Part shown: piece by piece, positions 35,407-44,035 of the stretch
Position numbering within the stretch: the stretch's first letter is position 1
Layout: each line of letters opens with the position of its first letter
Source: Plantibacter auratus
Lineage (GTDB): Bacteria; Actinomycetota; Actinomycetes; Actinomycetales; Microbacteriaceae
Length of the DNA stretch: 64,000 nt
Direction: 5' to 3'
Assembly (NCBI RefSeq): GCF_050587365.1
Contig: NZ_JBOBFV010000002.1
Location: forward strand, 930,001-994,000
Program-made: the position numbers and the translations under genes
The notes under the pieces: model-generated
What the model was told of the DNA's origin: nothing
Seen by the model: the letters and a program-made list of their open reading frames with translations, nothing else
The model's database searches: none

Positions 35407-36043
35407 GGACTCAGCGCTACTGCGTGAAGCACTCATCGCTCTGCTCGAGCGGCTGGGCCACACGGTGGTGGGCGCCGCCGAGACGGCACCCCAGCTGGAG
35501 GAAGCGTACGCGCGACTGGACAGTGCTCCCGACATCATCATCACCGACGTCCGCATGCCACCCGGGAACAAGGACGACGGCCTGCAGGCCGCCCTTCGCA
35601 TCCGGGAGCAGCACCCGCACCAGCCGATCCTCGTCCTTTCGCAGTACCTCGCGGACATGAACGCCCGCCGTCTCCTCACACTGCCCGAAGGGGCCGTCGG
35701 GTATCTGCTCAAGGACCGCATTAACCGGGTGCGTGACTTCGCCGGCGCACTGCAGAACATCGCCAGCGGGGGGACGACTATCGACCCTCATGTGGTCCAG
35801 CACCTCCTCAGCAGCGCACACCCCGGCCCGTTGGATACGCTCACGCCACGGGAGATCGAAGTCCTCATTCTCATGGCGGACGGCCAATCAAACGCCGCCA
35901 TCGCCGAGAAGCTCGTGCTCAGCGACCCCGCGGTCGGTAAGCACGTCGGACGCATCTTCCAGAAGCTCGGCCTGAGCCCCGTAGATGAGAACCGGCGTGT
36001 GAAAGCAGTGCTCACGTACCTGCAAGCATCACGTACCCCCTGA
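35387..36043 (+). CDS. LuxR/NarL family response regulator of the lanthipeptide island
   Basis: A 218-residue regulator: receiver domain with phospho-acceptor Asp54 (IIITDVRMPPG), then a C-terminal LuxR helix-turn-helix (LTPREIEVLILMADG...). The gene starts 20 nt inside the kinase gene, so both are co-translated. It probably activates the divergent synthetase operon, in the manner of RamR for ramCSAB, but with a cognate kinase. The candidate site is the inverted repeat at 34039-34058. Confidence 0.93.
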   Translation: MRILIAEDSALLREALIALLERLGHTVVGAAETAPQLEEAYARLDSAPDIIITDVRMPPGNKDDGLQAALRIREQHPHQPILVLSQYLADMNARRLLTLPEGAVGYLLKDRINRVRDFAGALQNIASGGTTIDPHVVQHLLSSAHPGPLDTLTPREIEVLILMADGQSNAAIAEKLVLSDPAVGKHVGRIFQKLGLSPVDENRRVKAVLTYLQASRTP

Positions 36044-36078
36044 TCTCCCCGACAGCACCGCAGAAAGAGGCACGATGT

Positions 36079-36267
36079 TCCTGGAAAGACTCACGCCGTC
36101 ATCTTCAGCGATACTCGTGGGGAACCGCTGAGTGGAAGAAGGCCTACGGTCAGCGCAACCAGGTCGAGTCTGTGAACAAGGGCATCAAGCACAGGAAGAA
36201 GTTCTCCGCCACGAACCTGGCTAATGTTCGGCCGGCAACAGTCGGCGCGCTCGCACCTCCCGCGTAG
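36079..36267 (+). pseudogene. Remnant of a transposase-like protein C-terminus
   Basis: An open frame without a start, directly behind the response regulator, ending at TAG 36265-36267. The translation contains LQRYSWGTAEWKKAYGQRN followed by QVESVNKGIKHRKK, a pattern typical of the C-terminal end of DDE-type transposase relatives (YGQR-x-x-VE). Everything N-terminal is gone. Its position at the right edge of the lanthipeptide island supports acquisition by a mobile element. Confidence 0.55.
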
Positions 36268-36394
36268 TCCGAACGACTCGCTCGCAATCGAAAAGCAAGA
36301 CCGAACAACCCCTCAAGAGGCTATTCGTCGTGGACACAGAACGCGGCGAGCGCGGATCCGCGCTCACGAACCACGCTGAGGCCCGAAAATGAAG

Positions 36395-36430
36395 CGGCGG
36401 TTGCCTCGATTTTCACCGAGGCAACCGCCG
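36395..36430 (-). terminator. Terminator hairpin of tRNA-Leu
   Basis: Perfect 14-nt arms (36395-36408 and 36417-36430, CGGCGGTTGCCTCG) with an 8-nt loop, about 46 nt beyond the tRNA 3' end in its direction of transcription. Confidence 0.75.
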
Positions 36431-36479
36431 AACTCGCATTTCATGAACTGATTCGCGTTTTTACGTGAACCCGCCCTGG

Positions 36480-36563
36480 TGCGCGAGGCGGGACTTGAAC
36501 CCGCACGCCCTTTCGAGCACTGGCACCTGAAGCCAGCGCGTCTGCCAATTCCGCCACTCGCGC
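36480..36563 (-). tRNA. tRNA-Leu (anticodon CAG)
   Basis: An 84-nt tRNA with a long variable arm. Acceptor GCGCGAG/CTCGCGC, anticodon stem CTGGC/GCCAG around loop TTCAGGT giving CAG, T arm GCGGG-TTCAAGT-CCCGC, discriminator A and an encoded CCA (36477-36479). It is the first core gene right of the lanthipeptide island. Confidence 0.95.
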
Positions 36564-36801
36564 GAGACACCAGACGTCACCGCTCTCGCGGCAACTTATC
36601 GAGGATAGCACGCGGAACCCGCGCGGTAGAACACCGGAGATCCGCGCCAAGGCAGGAGGAAACGGGTCGGACGGCCCTGCGCCGATGCTGATCTCCTGCT
36701 GCCGAGCGGGTGAACACCTGGCGTCGGCGCCCGCGTCGATTGGCCTCGCGTGCAGGCAAACCGTCTAACATTGCCTGGACACCGACACGAATCGAGAGAC
36801 C

Positions 36802-37548
36802 GTGGGCATTCTGGACAACTTCGAGAAGGGACTCGAGCGCGCCGTCAACGGCGCCTTCGCGAAGACCTTCAAGTCCGGACTCCAGCCGGTCGAGATCACG
36901 AGCGCGCTCCGACGCGAGCTCGACACCAAGGCCGCCGTCGTCTCCCGCGACCGCATCCTCGTGCCGAACAAGTTCACCGTCCGCATGTCCCCCACCGACT
37001 TCGAGCGCATGGACGCCATCGGCCCCTCCCTCATCGACGAGCTCGGTTCGCTCGTCCAGAAGCACGCCAAGAGCCAGGGGTACTCCTTTCCAGGTGCCGT
37101 GACCATCAAGCTCTCCGGCGACCGCTCCCTCCCCGACGGCCTCGTGCAGATCGACAGCGTCAACCTCAAGGGCTCCGTCACCTGGGCACCCGTGCTCGAC
37201 ATCGGCGGTAAGCGCTACCCGATCACGCAGGCCCGCACGGTCATCGGCCGCGGTACCGAGGCCGACATCACGATCCCCGACACCGGCACCTCACGGAAGC
37301 ACGTCGAGATCCTCTGGGACGGCAACGCCGGTCAGGCGCGCGACCTCGGCTCGACGAACGGCTCGAAGCTCAACGGCCAGTCCTTCCGCCAGGCGGCCCT
37401 CTCCCCCGACTCCGTCATCGAGATCGGCCGCACCAGGATCGTGTTCCGGGTGGTCGCCAAGGCCGGTGGATCCGATCGCCAGATGAGCGATGCGACCCGA
37501 CGTCACGATGTGTCGTCCTTCGGCGACTCGTGGGGGGACGGCGCGTGA
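36802..37548 (+). CDS. fhaA: FhaA, FHA-domain protein of the cell-wall kinase cluster
   Basis: A 248-residue cytoplasmic protein: N-terminal DUF3662 (residues 1-120, MGILDNFEKGLERAVNGAF) and a C-terminal FHA phosphothreonine-binding domain (about 150-225, with IGRGTEADI, SRKHVEI and STNGSKLNG). In mycobacteria FhaA links PknB signalling to peptidoglycan precursor flipping. First gene of the fhaA-fhaB-pstP-rodA-pbpA-pknA unit; TAACAT at 36766 may be the -10. GTG start. Confidence 0.95.
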   Translation: MGILDNFEKGLERAVNGAFAKTFKSGLQPVEITSALRRELDTKAAVVSRDRILVPNKFTVRMSPTDFERMDAIGPSLIDELGSLVQKHAKSQGYSFPGAVTIKLSGDRSLPDGLVQIDSVNLKGSVTWAPVLDIGGKRYPITQARTVIGRGTEADITIPDTGTSRKHVEILWDGNAGQARDLGSTNGSKLNGQSFRQAALSPDSVIEIGRTRIVFRVVAKAGGSDRQMSDATRRHDVSSFGDSWGDGA

Positions 37549-38081
37549 GCGAACTGACCCTGCTGGTCCTCCGCATCGGCTTCCTGCTCCTGCTCTGGAC
37601 GTTCGTCTTCGGCATCGTCTACGCCCTCCGCACCGACCTCTTCGGACCGCGCGTCCGGAAGCCGCAGCAGCAGTCGTCGAACGGAGCTCCGGCCACCCCA
37701 CCGCAGCCGATGCGCGCCGCGACCGCCCCGGCCCCCAGTCGGCCCGCTGTCGGTGGATCGAGCGGCACGCCTCCGCGCGCCACGGTCGACAATACCTCGC
37801 GCCTCGTCATCGTGTCCGGCCCCAAGCAGGGCACCGAGCTCCCGCTCGGCCGCGAGCCGATCACCATCGGTCGTTCAGCGGACTCCGGCCTCATCATCCG
37901 CGACGACTACACGTCCACGCATCACGCGCGCCTCATGCTCTGGAACGACGAGTGGATGGTCCAGGACCTCGACTCCACCAACGGCACCTTCCTCGCCGGC
38001 AAGCGCGTGAGCGTCCCGACGCAGATCCCACTCGACACCCCCGTCAAGGTCGGCCAGACCAGTTTCGAGTTGCGGCGGTAA
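37545..38081 (+). CDS. fhaB: FhaB (FipA-like) membrane-anchored FHA protein
   Basis: A 178-residue protein with one N-terminal membrane helix (about residues 4-24), a Pro/Ala/Gln-rich linker and an FHA domain (90-170; LGREPITIGRSADSG, STHHARL, STNGTFL). GTG start overlapping the fhaA stop (GTGA). In mycobacteria the orthologue takes part in septal assembly under kinase control. Confidence 0.94.
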   Translation: MSELTLLVLRIGFLLLLWTFVFGIVYALRTDLFGPRVRKPQQQSSNGAPATPPQPMRAATAPAPSRPAVGGSSGTPPRATVDNTSRLVIVSGPKQGTELPLGREPITIGRSADSGLIIRDDYTSTHHARLMLWNDEWMVQDLDSTNGTFLAGKRVSVPTQIPLDTPVKVGQTSFELRR

Positions 38082-38085
38082 CCCG

Positions 38086-39330
38086 GTGACGACCAGCGGC
38101 GCCGGCGCAGCGCTCTCCCACGTGGGTAAAGTGCGCTCAAACAACCAGGATTCCGGCTACTCCGGGCACCACCTGTTCGTCGTCGCCGACGGCATGGGCG
38201 GCCACGCCGGCGGTGACGTCGCCTCGGCGATGGCACTCAACCGCATCATCGAGGCCGACGAGCCGTACCCGTCCTCCGAAGCCGCTGAGGCGACGCTCCA
38301 GTCGGCGATCCTCGCGGCGAACTCCATCCTGGGCGACACGGTCTCGAAGCACCGCGAGCTGACCGGCATGGGCACCACGGTCTCCGCGCTCGCAGTCATC
38401 GGCAACGAGGTCGCCATCGCCCACATCGGCGACTCCCGGATCTACCTCTTCCGTGAGGGCGAGCTCAGCCAGATCACGGTCGACCACACGTTCGTCCAGC
38501 GTCTCGTGGACTCCGGCCGGATCACGGCGGAGGAGGCGATGGTCCATCCCCGCCGATCCGTGCTGATGCGCGTCCTCGGCGACGTCGACGCCTCCCCCGA
38601 GATCGACACGATGACGCTCGGAACGCAGCCGGGTGACCGCTGGATCCTCTGCTCGGACGGTCTCTCGGGCGTGGTCGACGAGACGCACATCACGGCGACC
38701 CTCACCGAGCAGCTGTCGGCGCAGCGCACTGCCGAGAAGCTCGTCCGGCAGAGCCTGGACCGCGGTGCACCGGACAACGTCACCGTCGTGGTCGTCGACA
38801 TCGTCGACGAGCCGGTGAGTGACGGCGAGCCCGTCGTCGTCGGTTCGGCCTCGAAGCCCGTGGCCTTCGCACTCACCCCGTCGGTGAAGAAGCCCTCACT
38901 CATCCCCAACAGCTGGCTGCACCCCGGTCGGGTCACCTCGCTCGGCAACTCCCACTTCGAGCCCGCCTCCGAGGACTACCTCGACGAGCTCATCGAAGAG
39001 GACGAGCGTCGCGCGAGACGTCGGCGCATCACCTGGCTCGTCGGTCTCATCGTGGTCATCGTCGCGATCGTCGGTGGTGTCGTGCTCGGGTACGCGTGGA
39101 CCCAGACCCGGTACTTCGTCGGCGGCGACGACGACACAGTGGTCATCTACCAGGGCATCCAGCAGGACGTCGGCCCCATCAAACTCTCGAACGTCAAGGA
39201 GGACACCGGCATCCCGCTCGGCTCGCTCTCCGACTTCGACCGCCAGGCCGTCGACCAGACCATCAGCGCGTCCTCGTTCACCGAGGCCCTCGACATCGTG
39301 AAGCGATTGCGGGTGACCGATGACCAGTGA
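38086..39330 (+). CDS. pstP: PP2C-type Ser/Thr phosphatase PstP
   Basis: A 414-residue membrane phosphatase reversing PknA/PknB phosphorylation. PP2C motifs: RSNNQDSGY, VADGMGGHAGG, GMGTTVSA, HIGDSRIYL, CSDGLSG and APDNVTVVVVD. A basic patch and one membrane helix (about residues 315-337) follow, then a roughly 75-residue exterior tail. GTG start, 4 nt after fhaB. Confidence 0.95.
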   Translation: MTTSGAGAALSHVGKVRSNNQDSGYSGHHLFVVADGMGGHAGGDVASAMALNRIIEADEPYPSSEAAEATLQSAILAANSILGDTVSKHRELTGMGTTVSALAVIGNEVAIAHIGDSRIYLFREGELSQITVDHTFVQRLVDSGRITAEEAMVHPRRSVLMRVLGDVDASPEIDTMTLGTQPGDRWILCSDGLSGVVDETHITATLTEQLSAQRTAEKLVRQSLDRGAPDNVTVVVVDIVDEPVSDGEPVVVGSASKPVAFALTPSVKKPSLIPNSWLHPGRVTSLGNSHFEPASEDYLDELIEEDERRARRRRITWLVGLIVVIVAIVGGVVLGYAWTQTRYFVGGDDDTVVIYQGIQQDVGPIKLSNVKEDTGIPLGSLSDFDRQAVDQTISASSFTEALDIVKRLRVTDDQ

Positions 39331-40717
39331 CGTCGCAGCCCCCATCCAAGCCGACACCGGCGTCATCAAGACGATGCGCCGGCTCCGGCTGCCGAAGAAG
39401 CTCCGCAACCTCGAGCTCGCGCTCCTCATCTTCGCGTTCGCCATCAACGCGGTCGCGGTCATGCTCGTGCAGCTCGGGGCCCTCGGACACCTCGACTTCG
39501 CCCTGATCACCTTCGGCTCGGGCCTGTCACTGCTGGTCCTCGCCTTCCACATCGTGCTGCGCTACACCGCGGCGGAGGCCGACCCCTTCCTGCTGCCGAT
39601 CGCCACCGTGCTCGGCGGCGTCGGGATCGCCGAGATCTACCGGATCGACATCGCGCTCGGCGACTCCGGTTGGGCGAGCGCCGCGGTCCGACAGATGGTG
39701 TGGAGTGCGATCGCGATCGCCGGCGCCATCGCCGTGGTGCTGATCATCCGCAACCACCGCGTCCTCTTCAAGTACACCTACATCGCCGGCCTCTTCGCCT
39801 TCGTCCTCCTCCTGCTGCCCCTGCTGCCGGGCATCGGTCGCGAGGTCAACGGCGCCCGTGTCTGGATCGGCATCGGCGACGCGGTCACCTTCCAGCCCGG
39901 CGAGATCGCGAAGATCGCTCTGGCGGTCTTCTTCGCCGGTTATCTCGTGCGAACGCGCGACAGCCTCTCGATGGTCGGCAAGAAGTTCCTCGGGATCCAG
40001 TTCCCCCGTCTGCGCGATCTCGGCCCGATCCTCGTGGTCTGGGCGATGGCGATGGGCGTGATCGTCTTCCAGCGCGACCTCGGAACCGGTCTGCTCTACT
40101 TCGGCATGTTCCTCGTCATGCTGTACGTCGCGACGAGCCGCGCCAGCTGGATCATCATCGGCCTGACGATGTTCTTCGCCGGTGCGTTCATCGCCGGCCA
40201 GACCCTCTCCTACGTCGCCGGTCGTTTCCACAACTGGTGGGACGCCTTCAACCCGGAGGTCTTCGACCGCGACGGCGGCAGCTACCAGCTCGTGCAGGGC
40301 ATCTTCGGCCTCGCCCACGGCGGACTGCTCGGCACCGGGCTCGGCCAGGGCATGCCCGAGATCACGCCCGTCCCGCAGAGCGACTACATCATCGCCAGCC
40401 TCGGTGAGGAGCTCGGTCTGGCCGGCCTCTTCGCGATCTTCGCGCTCTACCTGCTGCTCGTCTCGCGGGGCTTCCGAGTCGGCTACGCCGGCACCGACGA
40501 CTTCGGCAAGCTCCTCTCGATCGGCCTGGCGTTCACCGTCGCGCTGCAGGTCTTCGTCGTCGTCGGCGGCGTGACCCGCATCATCCCGCTCACGGGGCTC
40601 ACCACACCCTTCCTGGCGGCCGGTGGGTCGTCGCTCGTCGCGAACTGGATCATCATCGCCGTCCTGCTCCGCATCTCCGACACGGTCCGAACCCAACCCA
40701 AGGCGGTGGTCTCATGA
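39320..40717 (+). CDS. rodA: RodA/FtsW-type peptidoglycan polymerase
   Basis: A 465-residue SEDS protein with ten to twelve helices, polymerising lipid II together with the class B PBP encoded next. Typical motifs: FQPGEIAKIALAVFFAGYL, the WWDAF exterior segment and the IASLGEELGLAGLF end region. Overlaps pstP by 11 nt and pbpA by ATGA. A divisome FtsW would be encoded elsewhere. Confidence 0.95.
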   Translation: MTSDVAAPIQADTGVIKTMRRLRLPKKLRNLELALLIFAFAINAVAVMLVQLGALGHLDFALITFGSGLSLLVLAFHIVLRYTAAEADPFLLPIATVLGGVGIAEIYRIDIALGDSGWASAAVRQMVWSAIAIAGAIAVVLIIRNHRVLFKYTYIAGLFAFVLLLLPLLPGIGREVNGARVWIGIGDAVTFQPGEIAKIALAVFFAGYLVRTRDSLSMVGKKFLGIQFPRLRDLGPILVVWAMAMGVIVFQRDLGTGLLYFGMFLVMLYVATSRASWIIIGLTMFFAGAFIAGQTLSYVAGRFHNWWDAFNPEVFDRDGGSYQLVQGIFGLAHGGLLGTGLGQGMPEITPVPQSDYIIASLGEELGLAGLFAIFALYLLLVSRGFRVGYAGTDDFGKLLSIGLAFTVALQVFVVVGGVTRIIPLTGLTTPFLAAGGSSLVANWIIIAVLLRISDTVRTQPKAVVS

Positions 40718-42189
40718 ATCGCGAACTCAAGCGGGTGAGCATCGTCGTCCTGGCGATGTTCCTGGCGCTCTTCGGGTCGACCACCATCATCCAGATGTTC
40801 CAGGCCGACACCCTCAACGCCGACGGTCGCAACACACGGACGCTCTACGACAGCTACCGGACGGAGCGAGGTCCCATCCTGCTCACGGACGGGACCGCCA
40901 TCGCCTCGTCCGTCGCCAGTGACGACGAATACAAGTACCAGCGCGTCTACGCGAACGGCCCGTTGTACGCGCCCGTCACCGGCTACTTCTCGCCCACCCA
41001 GGGCTCGTCCGGTCTCGAACTCGCGACGAACGAGTACCTGAGCGGTACGTCGAACTCCCAGTTCCTCGACTCCATCAACCGGCTCATCTCCGGCCAGGCT
41101 CCGAAGGGTGCGGCGGTCGAGGTCACCCTGGACCCCGTCGTGCAGCAGGCCGCCTTCGACGCACTCGGCGACCAGGAGGGCGCGATCGTCGCCATCGAGC
41201 CGAAGACGGGCAAGATCCTCGCCTCGGTGTCGAGCCCAGGCTACGACCCGAACGTCCTGGCCAGCCACGACAACGCGGCCGTGCTCGACGCCTACCGGAC
41301 CCTCGACGACGACGACCGCCAGCCGCTCCTCAACAAGGGTGTCGACGGCGACCTCGATCCGCCCGGCTCCACGTTCAAGCTCGTCACCGCGGCCGCCGCG
41401 TTCGCGTCGGGCGACTACACGCCGGAGTCGGAGTTCCCGAACCCGTCCACATACACGCTCCCCGGGACGAGCACCGTCATCCGCAACTCCGAGGGCGGAA
41501 GCTGCGGCGGAGGCGCGACGGTGTCCATCGCGACAGCCGTCGAGCTCAGCTGCAACATCCCGCTCGCGGAACTCGGTGTCGAACTCGGCTACGAGAAGAT
41601 CCGCGACATGGCGCAGAGCTTCGGCTTCAACATGGACGTCAACATCACCGGAACGGGACTCAACCCCATGCCGATGCAGCCGAGCACCTTCCCGAACGCG
41701 CTGAGCGACGACCAGACCGCCATGGCCGCCTTCGGGCAGTACACCGTGCGGGCCTCGGCACTCCAGATGGCCATGGTCTCGGCCGGCATCGCGAACGGTG
41801 GCATCGTCTGCAACCCGCAGCTGGTGAACCGCGTCGTGAACCCCGATCTGAGTGTCCTCAAGGAGTTCGAACCGGCGCAGCTGTCGCAGCCGATCTCGAG
41901 TTCGGTGGCCAAGGAGATCACGGACATCATGGTCCAGGGCGTCCAGAGCGGTGCTGCGACTAATGCAAGAATAGATGGGGTCGATGTGGCTGGAAAGACA
42001 GGCACGGCACAGAACGGATCCGACGATCCGTACACGCTGTGGTTCACCGGTTTCGCACCCGCGGACGACCCGAAGGTCGCCGTGGCGGTCGTTGTTGAAG
42101 ATGGCGGTGGACTCGGACAGGACGGTTACGGCAACCTCGTGGCCGCGCCGATCGCGAAGAAAGTACTAGAGGCGGTGCTGAACAAATGA
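40714..42189 (+). CDS. pbpA: Class B penicillin-binding protein PbpA
   Basis: A 491-residue transpeptidase with an N-terminal membrane anchor (about residues 9-30), a dimerisation domain and a transpeptidase domain. Active-site motifs: Ser-x2-Lys in PGSTFKLVTA, Ser-x-Asn in LSCNIPLAE and GKTGTAQNG. Pairs with RodA; the stop overlaps the following kinase start (ATGA). Confidence 0.95.
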   Translation: MNRELKRVSIVVLAMFLALFGSTTIIQMFQADTLNADGRNTRTLYDSYRTERGPILLTDGTAIASSVASDDEYKYQRVYANGPLYAPVTGYFSPTQGSSGLELATNEYLSGTSNSQFLDSINRLISGQAPKGAAVEVTLDPVVQQAAFDALGDQEGAIVAIEPKTGKILASVSSPGYDPNVLASHDNAAVLDAYRTLDDDDRQPLLNKGVDGDLDPPGSTFKLVTAAAAFASGDYTPESEFPNPSTYTLPGTSTVIRNSEGGSCGGGATVSIATAVELSCNIPLAELGVELGYEKIRDMAQSFGFNMDVNITGTGLNPMPMQPSTFPNALSDDQTAMAAFGQYTVRASALQMAMVSAGIANGGIVCNPQLVNRVVNPDLSVLKEFEPAQLSQPISSSVAKEITDIMVQGVQSGAATNARIDGVDVAGKTGTAQNGSDDPYTLWFTGFAPADDPKVAVAVVVEDGGGLGQDGYGNLVAAPIAKKVLEAVLNK

Positions 42190-43931
42190 GACCGACAGCC
42201 GGGCTGACCTTCGGAGGTCGCTACGAACTGCAATCTCGCATTGCGATCGGTGGCATGGGCGAGGTGTGGCAGGCCACTGACCTGGTCATCGGCCGGACCA
42301 TCGCCATCAAGATCCTCAAGGACGAGTACATGGGGGACCCCGGGTTCCTCGAGCGCTTCCGTGCCGAGGCGCGGCACGCCGCACTCGTGAACCACGAGGG
42401 CATCGCCAACGTCTTCGACTACGGCGAGGAGGACGGCAGCGCGTTCCTCGTCATGGAACTCGTGCCCGGTGAGGCCTTGTCCACCGTGCTCGAGCGCGAA
42501 CGTGTCCTGCCCACCGACAAGGTGCTCGACATCGTCGCGCAGACCTCGTCCGCGCTCCAGGCCGCGCACGCCGCAGGCCTCGTCCACCGCGACATCAAGC
42601 CGGGCAACCTGCTCATCACGCCGGACGGTCGCGTCAAGATCACCGACTTCGGCATCGCCCGGATCGCCGACCAGGTGCCGCTCACGGCCACCGGTCAGGT
42701 CATGGGCACCGTGCAGTACCTCTCGCCCGAGCAGGCGAGCGGACACCCCGCCTCGCCGTCGACGGACATCTACTCGCTCGGCATCGTCGCGTACGAGTGC
42801 CTCGCCGGACGCCGTCCGTTCACGGGCGAGTCGCAGGTCGCCATCGCCATGGCGCAGATCAACGAGCAGCCACCGGAGCTCCCCGTCACGATCGCCGAGC
42901 CGGTCCGCCGGTTCGTCATGTCGATGATCGCGAAGAACCCGGTCGACCGTCCGGCATCGTCCGCCCACGTCGCGCGCGCCGCTCAGGCGCTCCGTCGGGG
43001 CGACCTCAACGCCGCCGCCGCAGCCGTGCCGATGATCCTCGGTGGAGCCGGCGACGCCGCGACCACCGTGATGGACCAGACCCGCCGGATGCCCGCAGCC
43101 GACGACGCGACCACGCAGTTGCTGTCCGCCGCCGAGGCGGACCAGCTCGAGGACGACGTCGAGGGAGAGGGCGAGAAGAAGAAGCGCAGCAAGTGGACCT
43201 GGCCGCTCATCGGTCTCGTCGCCCTGCTCGTCATCGTGCTGGTCGGCTCGTTGATCGCGGTCTTCGCCAACCAGGGCAACGATGCCGGGGGCGGTACGCC
43301 GTCCGAGACCACCACTTCAGCCACTCCGAAGCCGACGAAGTCCCCGACGCCGACACCGACGCCCACGCCCACGGTGTTCCCGATCAACCTGAGCGACCTC
43401 CAGGGCCGGTCCTTCGACGAGCTCAACACGATCTTCAGTGCTGCACCGTACAACTTCAGCGTCTCCAAGAACGTCGGCAACCCCGCCACGACGCCTGAGC
43501 AGGTCGACACGGTCTACGACGTCAACCCGACGGGCAACGTCAAGACCGGTTCGGCCATCACGCTGACCGTCTACGACGAGATCGCGGTCATCAACCCGCC
43601 GACCGAGGCACCGAAGCTCGACAAGTCGGTGCTGGAGGACGGCTCGCTCGTCATCCCGAAGGACGCGACCTCGACCTCGATCAAGGTCGACTGGCTCGCC
43701 GTGCAGAACGCCTGCCCGACCGGGGCCGACTTCCTCGGCTACACCGTCGCCGTCTCGGGCGGGTACTTCCAGAACAACTCCTCGGGCCAGTTCGACGCGA
43801 ACACCACGACGGGCACCATCACGGTCGACACCGTGGGCACGCTCTCGGTGTCGTACTCGATCCGCTGCAGCACGGGTACCTCCTCCGGATCGCCTTCCTC
43901 GGAGTCGGTCAACGTCATCAAGGAGCAGTAG
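42186..43931 (+). CDS. pknA: Ser/Thr protein kinase (PknA-like) with exterior PASTA-like domain
   Basis: A 581-residue receptor kinase. Kinase domain 10-280: GGMGEVW loop, Lys42 (IAIKIL), HRDIKPGN, DFGIA. One membrane helix (about 338-360), then a Thr/Pro linker (PTPTPTPTPT) and an exterior region with one PASTA-like repeat (FDELNTIFSAAPYNF) and a C-terminal beta-rich domain. Regulates growth and division with PknB. It closes the fhaA unit and is followed by a strong terminator. Confidence 0.93.
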   Translation: MRPTAGLTFGGRYELQSRIAIGGMGEVWQATDLVIGRTIAIKILKDEYMGDPGFLERFRAEARHAALVNHEGIANVFDYGEEDGSAFLVMELVPGEALSTVLERERVLPTDKVLDIVAQTSSALQAAHAAGLVHRDIKPGNLLITPDGRVKITDFGIARIADQVPLTATGQVMGTVQYLSPEQASGHPASPSTDIYSLGIVAYECLAGRRPFTGESQVAIAMAQINEQPPELPVTIAEPVRRFVMSMIAKNPVDRPASSAHVARAAQALRRGDLNAAAAAVPMILGGAGDAATTVMDQTRRMPAADDATTQLLSAAEADQLEDDVEGEGEKKKRSKWTWPLIGLVALLVIVLVGSLIAVFANQGNDAGGGTPSETTTSATPKPTKSPTPTPTPTPTVFPINLSDLQGRSFDELNTIFSAAPYNFSVSKNVGNPATTPEQVDTVYDVNPTGNVKTGSAITLTVYDEIAVINPPTEAPKLDKSVLEDGSLVIPKDATSTSIKVDWLAVQNACPTGADFLGYTVAVSGGYFQNNSSGQFDANTTTGTITVDTVGTLSVSYSIRCSTGTSSGSPSSESVNVIKEQ

Positions 43932-43944
43932 GCGGATGCCGCGA

Positions 43945-43978
43945 CGAGTGCTCTCAGGGTCATCCCTGAGAGCACTCG
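43945..43978 (+). terminator. Terminator of the fhaA-pknA operon
   Basis: Perfect 15-nt arms (43945-43959 and 43964-43978) with a TCAT loop, 13 nt behind the pknA stop. It separates pknB from the upstream genes, so pknB likely has its own promoter in the next 60 nt. Confidence 0.85.
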
Positions 43979-44035
43979 AAGGGTGCCCGAGTAAGCTGTT
44001 AGTGTTTGTCCTCCAAGCGAATTCAGGGGTGGTAC

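Noticed and set aside
36480..36563. tRNA-Leu read as a TGA-decoding (TCA anticodon) suppressor, which might rescue the stop in the binding-protein gene
   Set aside because: Shifting the anticodon loop by one base gives TCA, but the CTGGC/GCCAG stem fixes the loop as TTCAGGT and the anticodon as CAG. It is an ordinary leucine tRNA.
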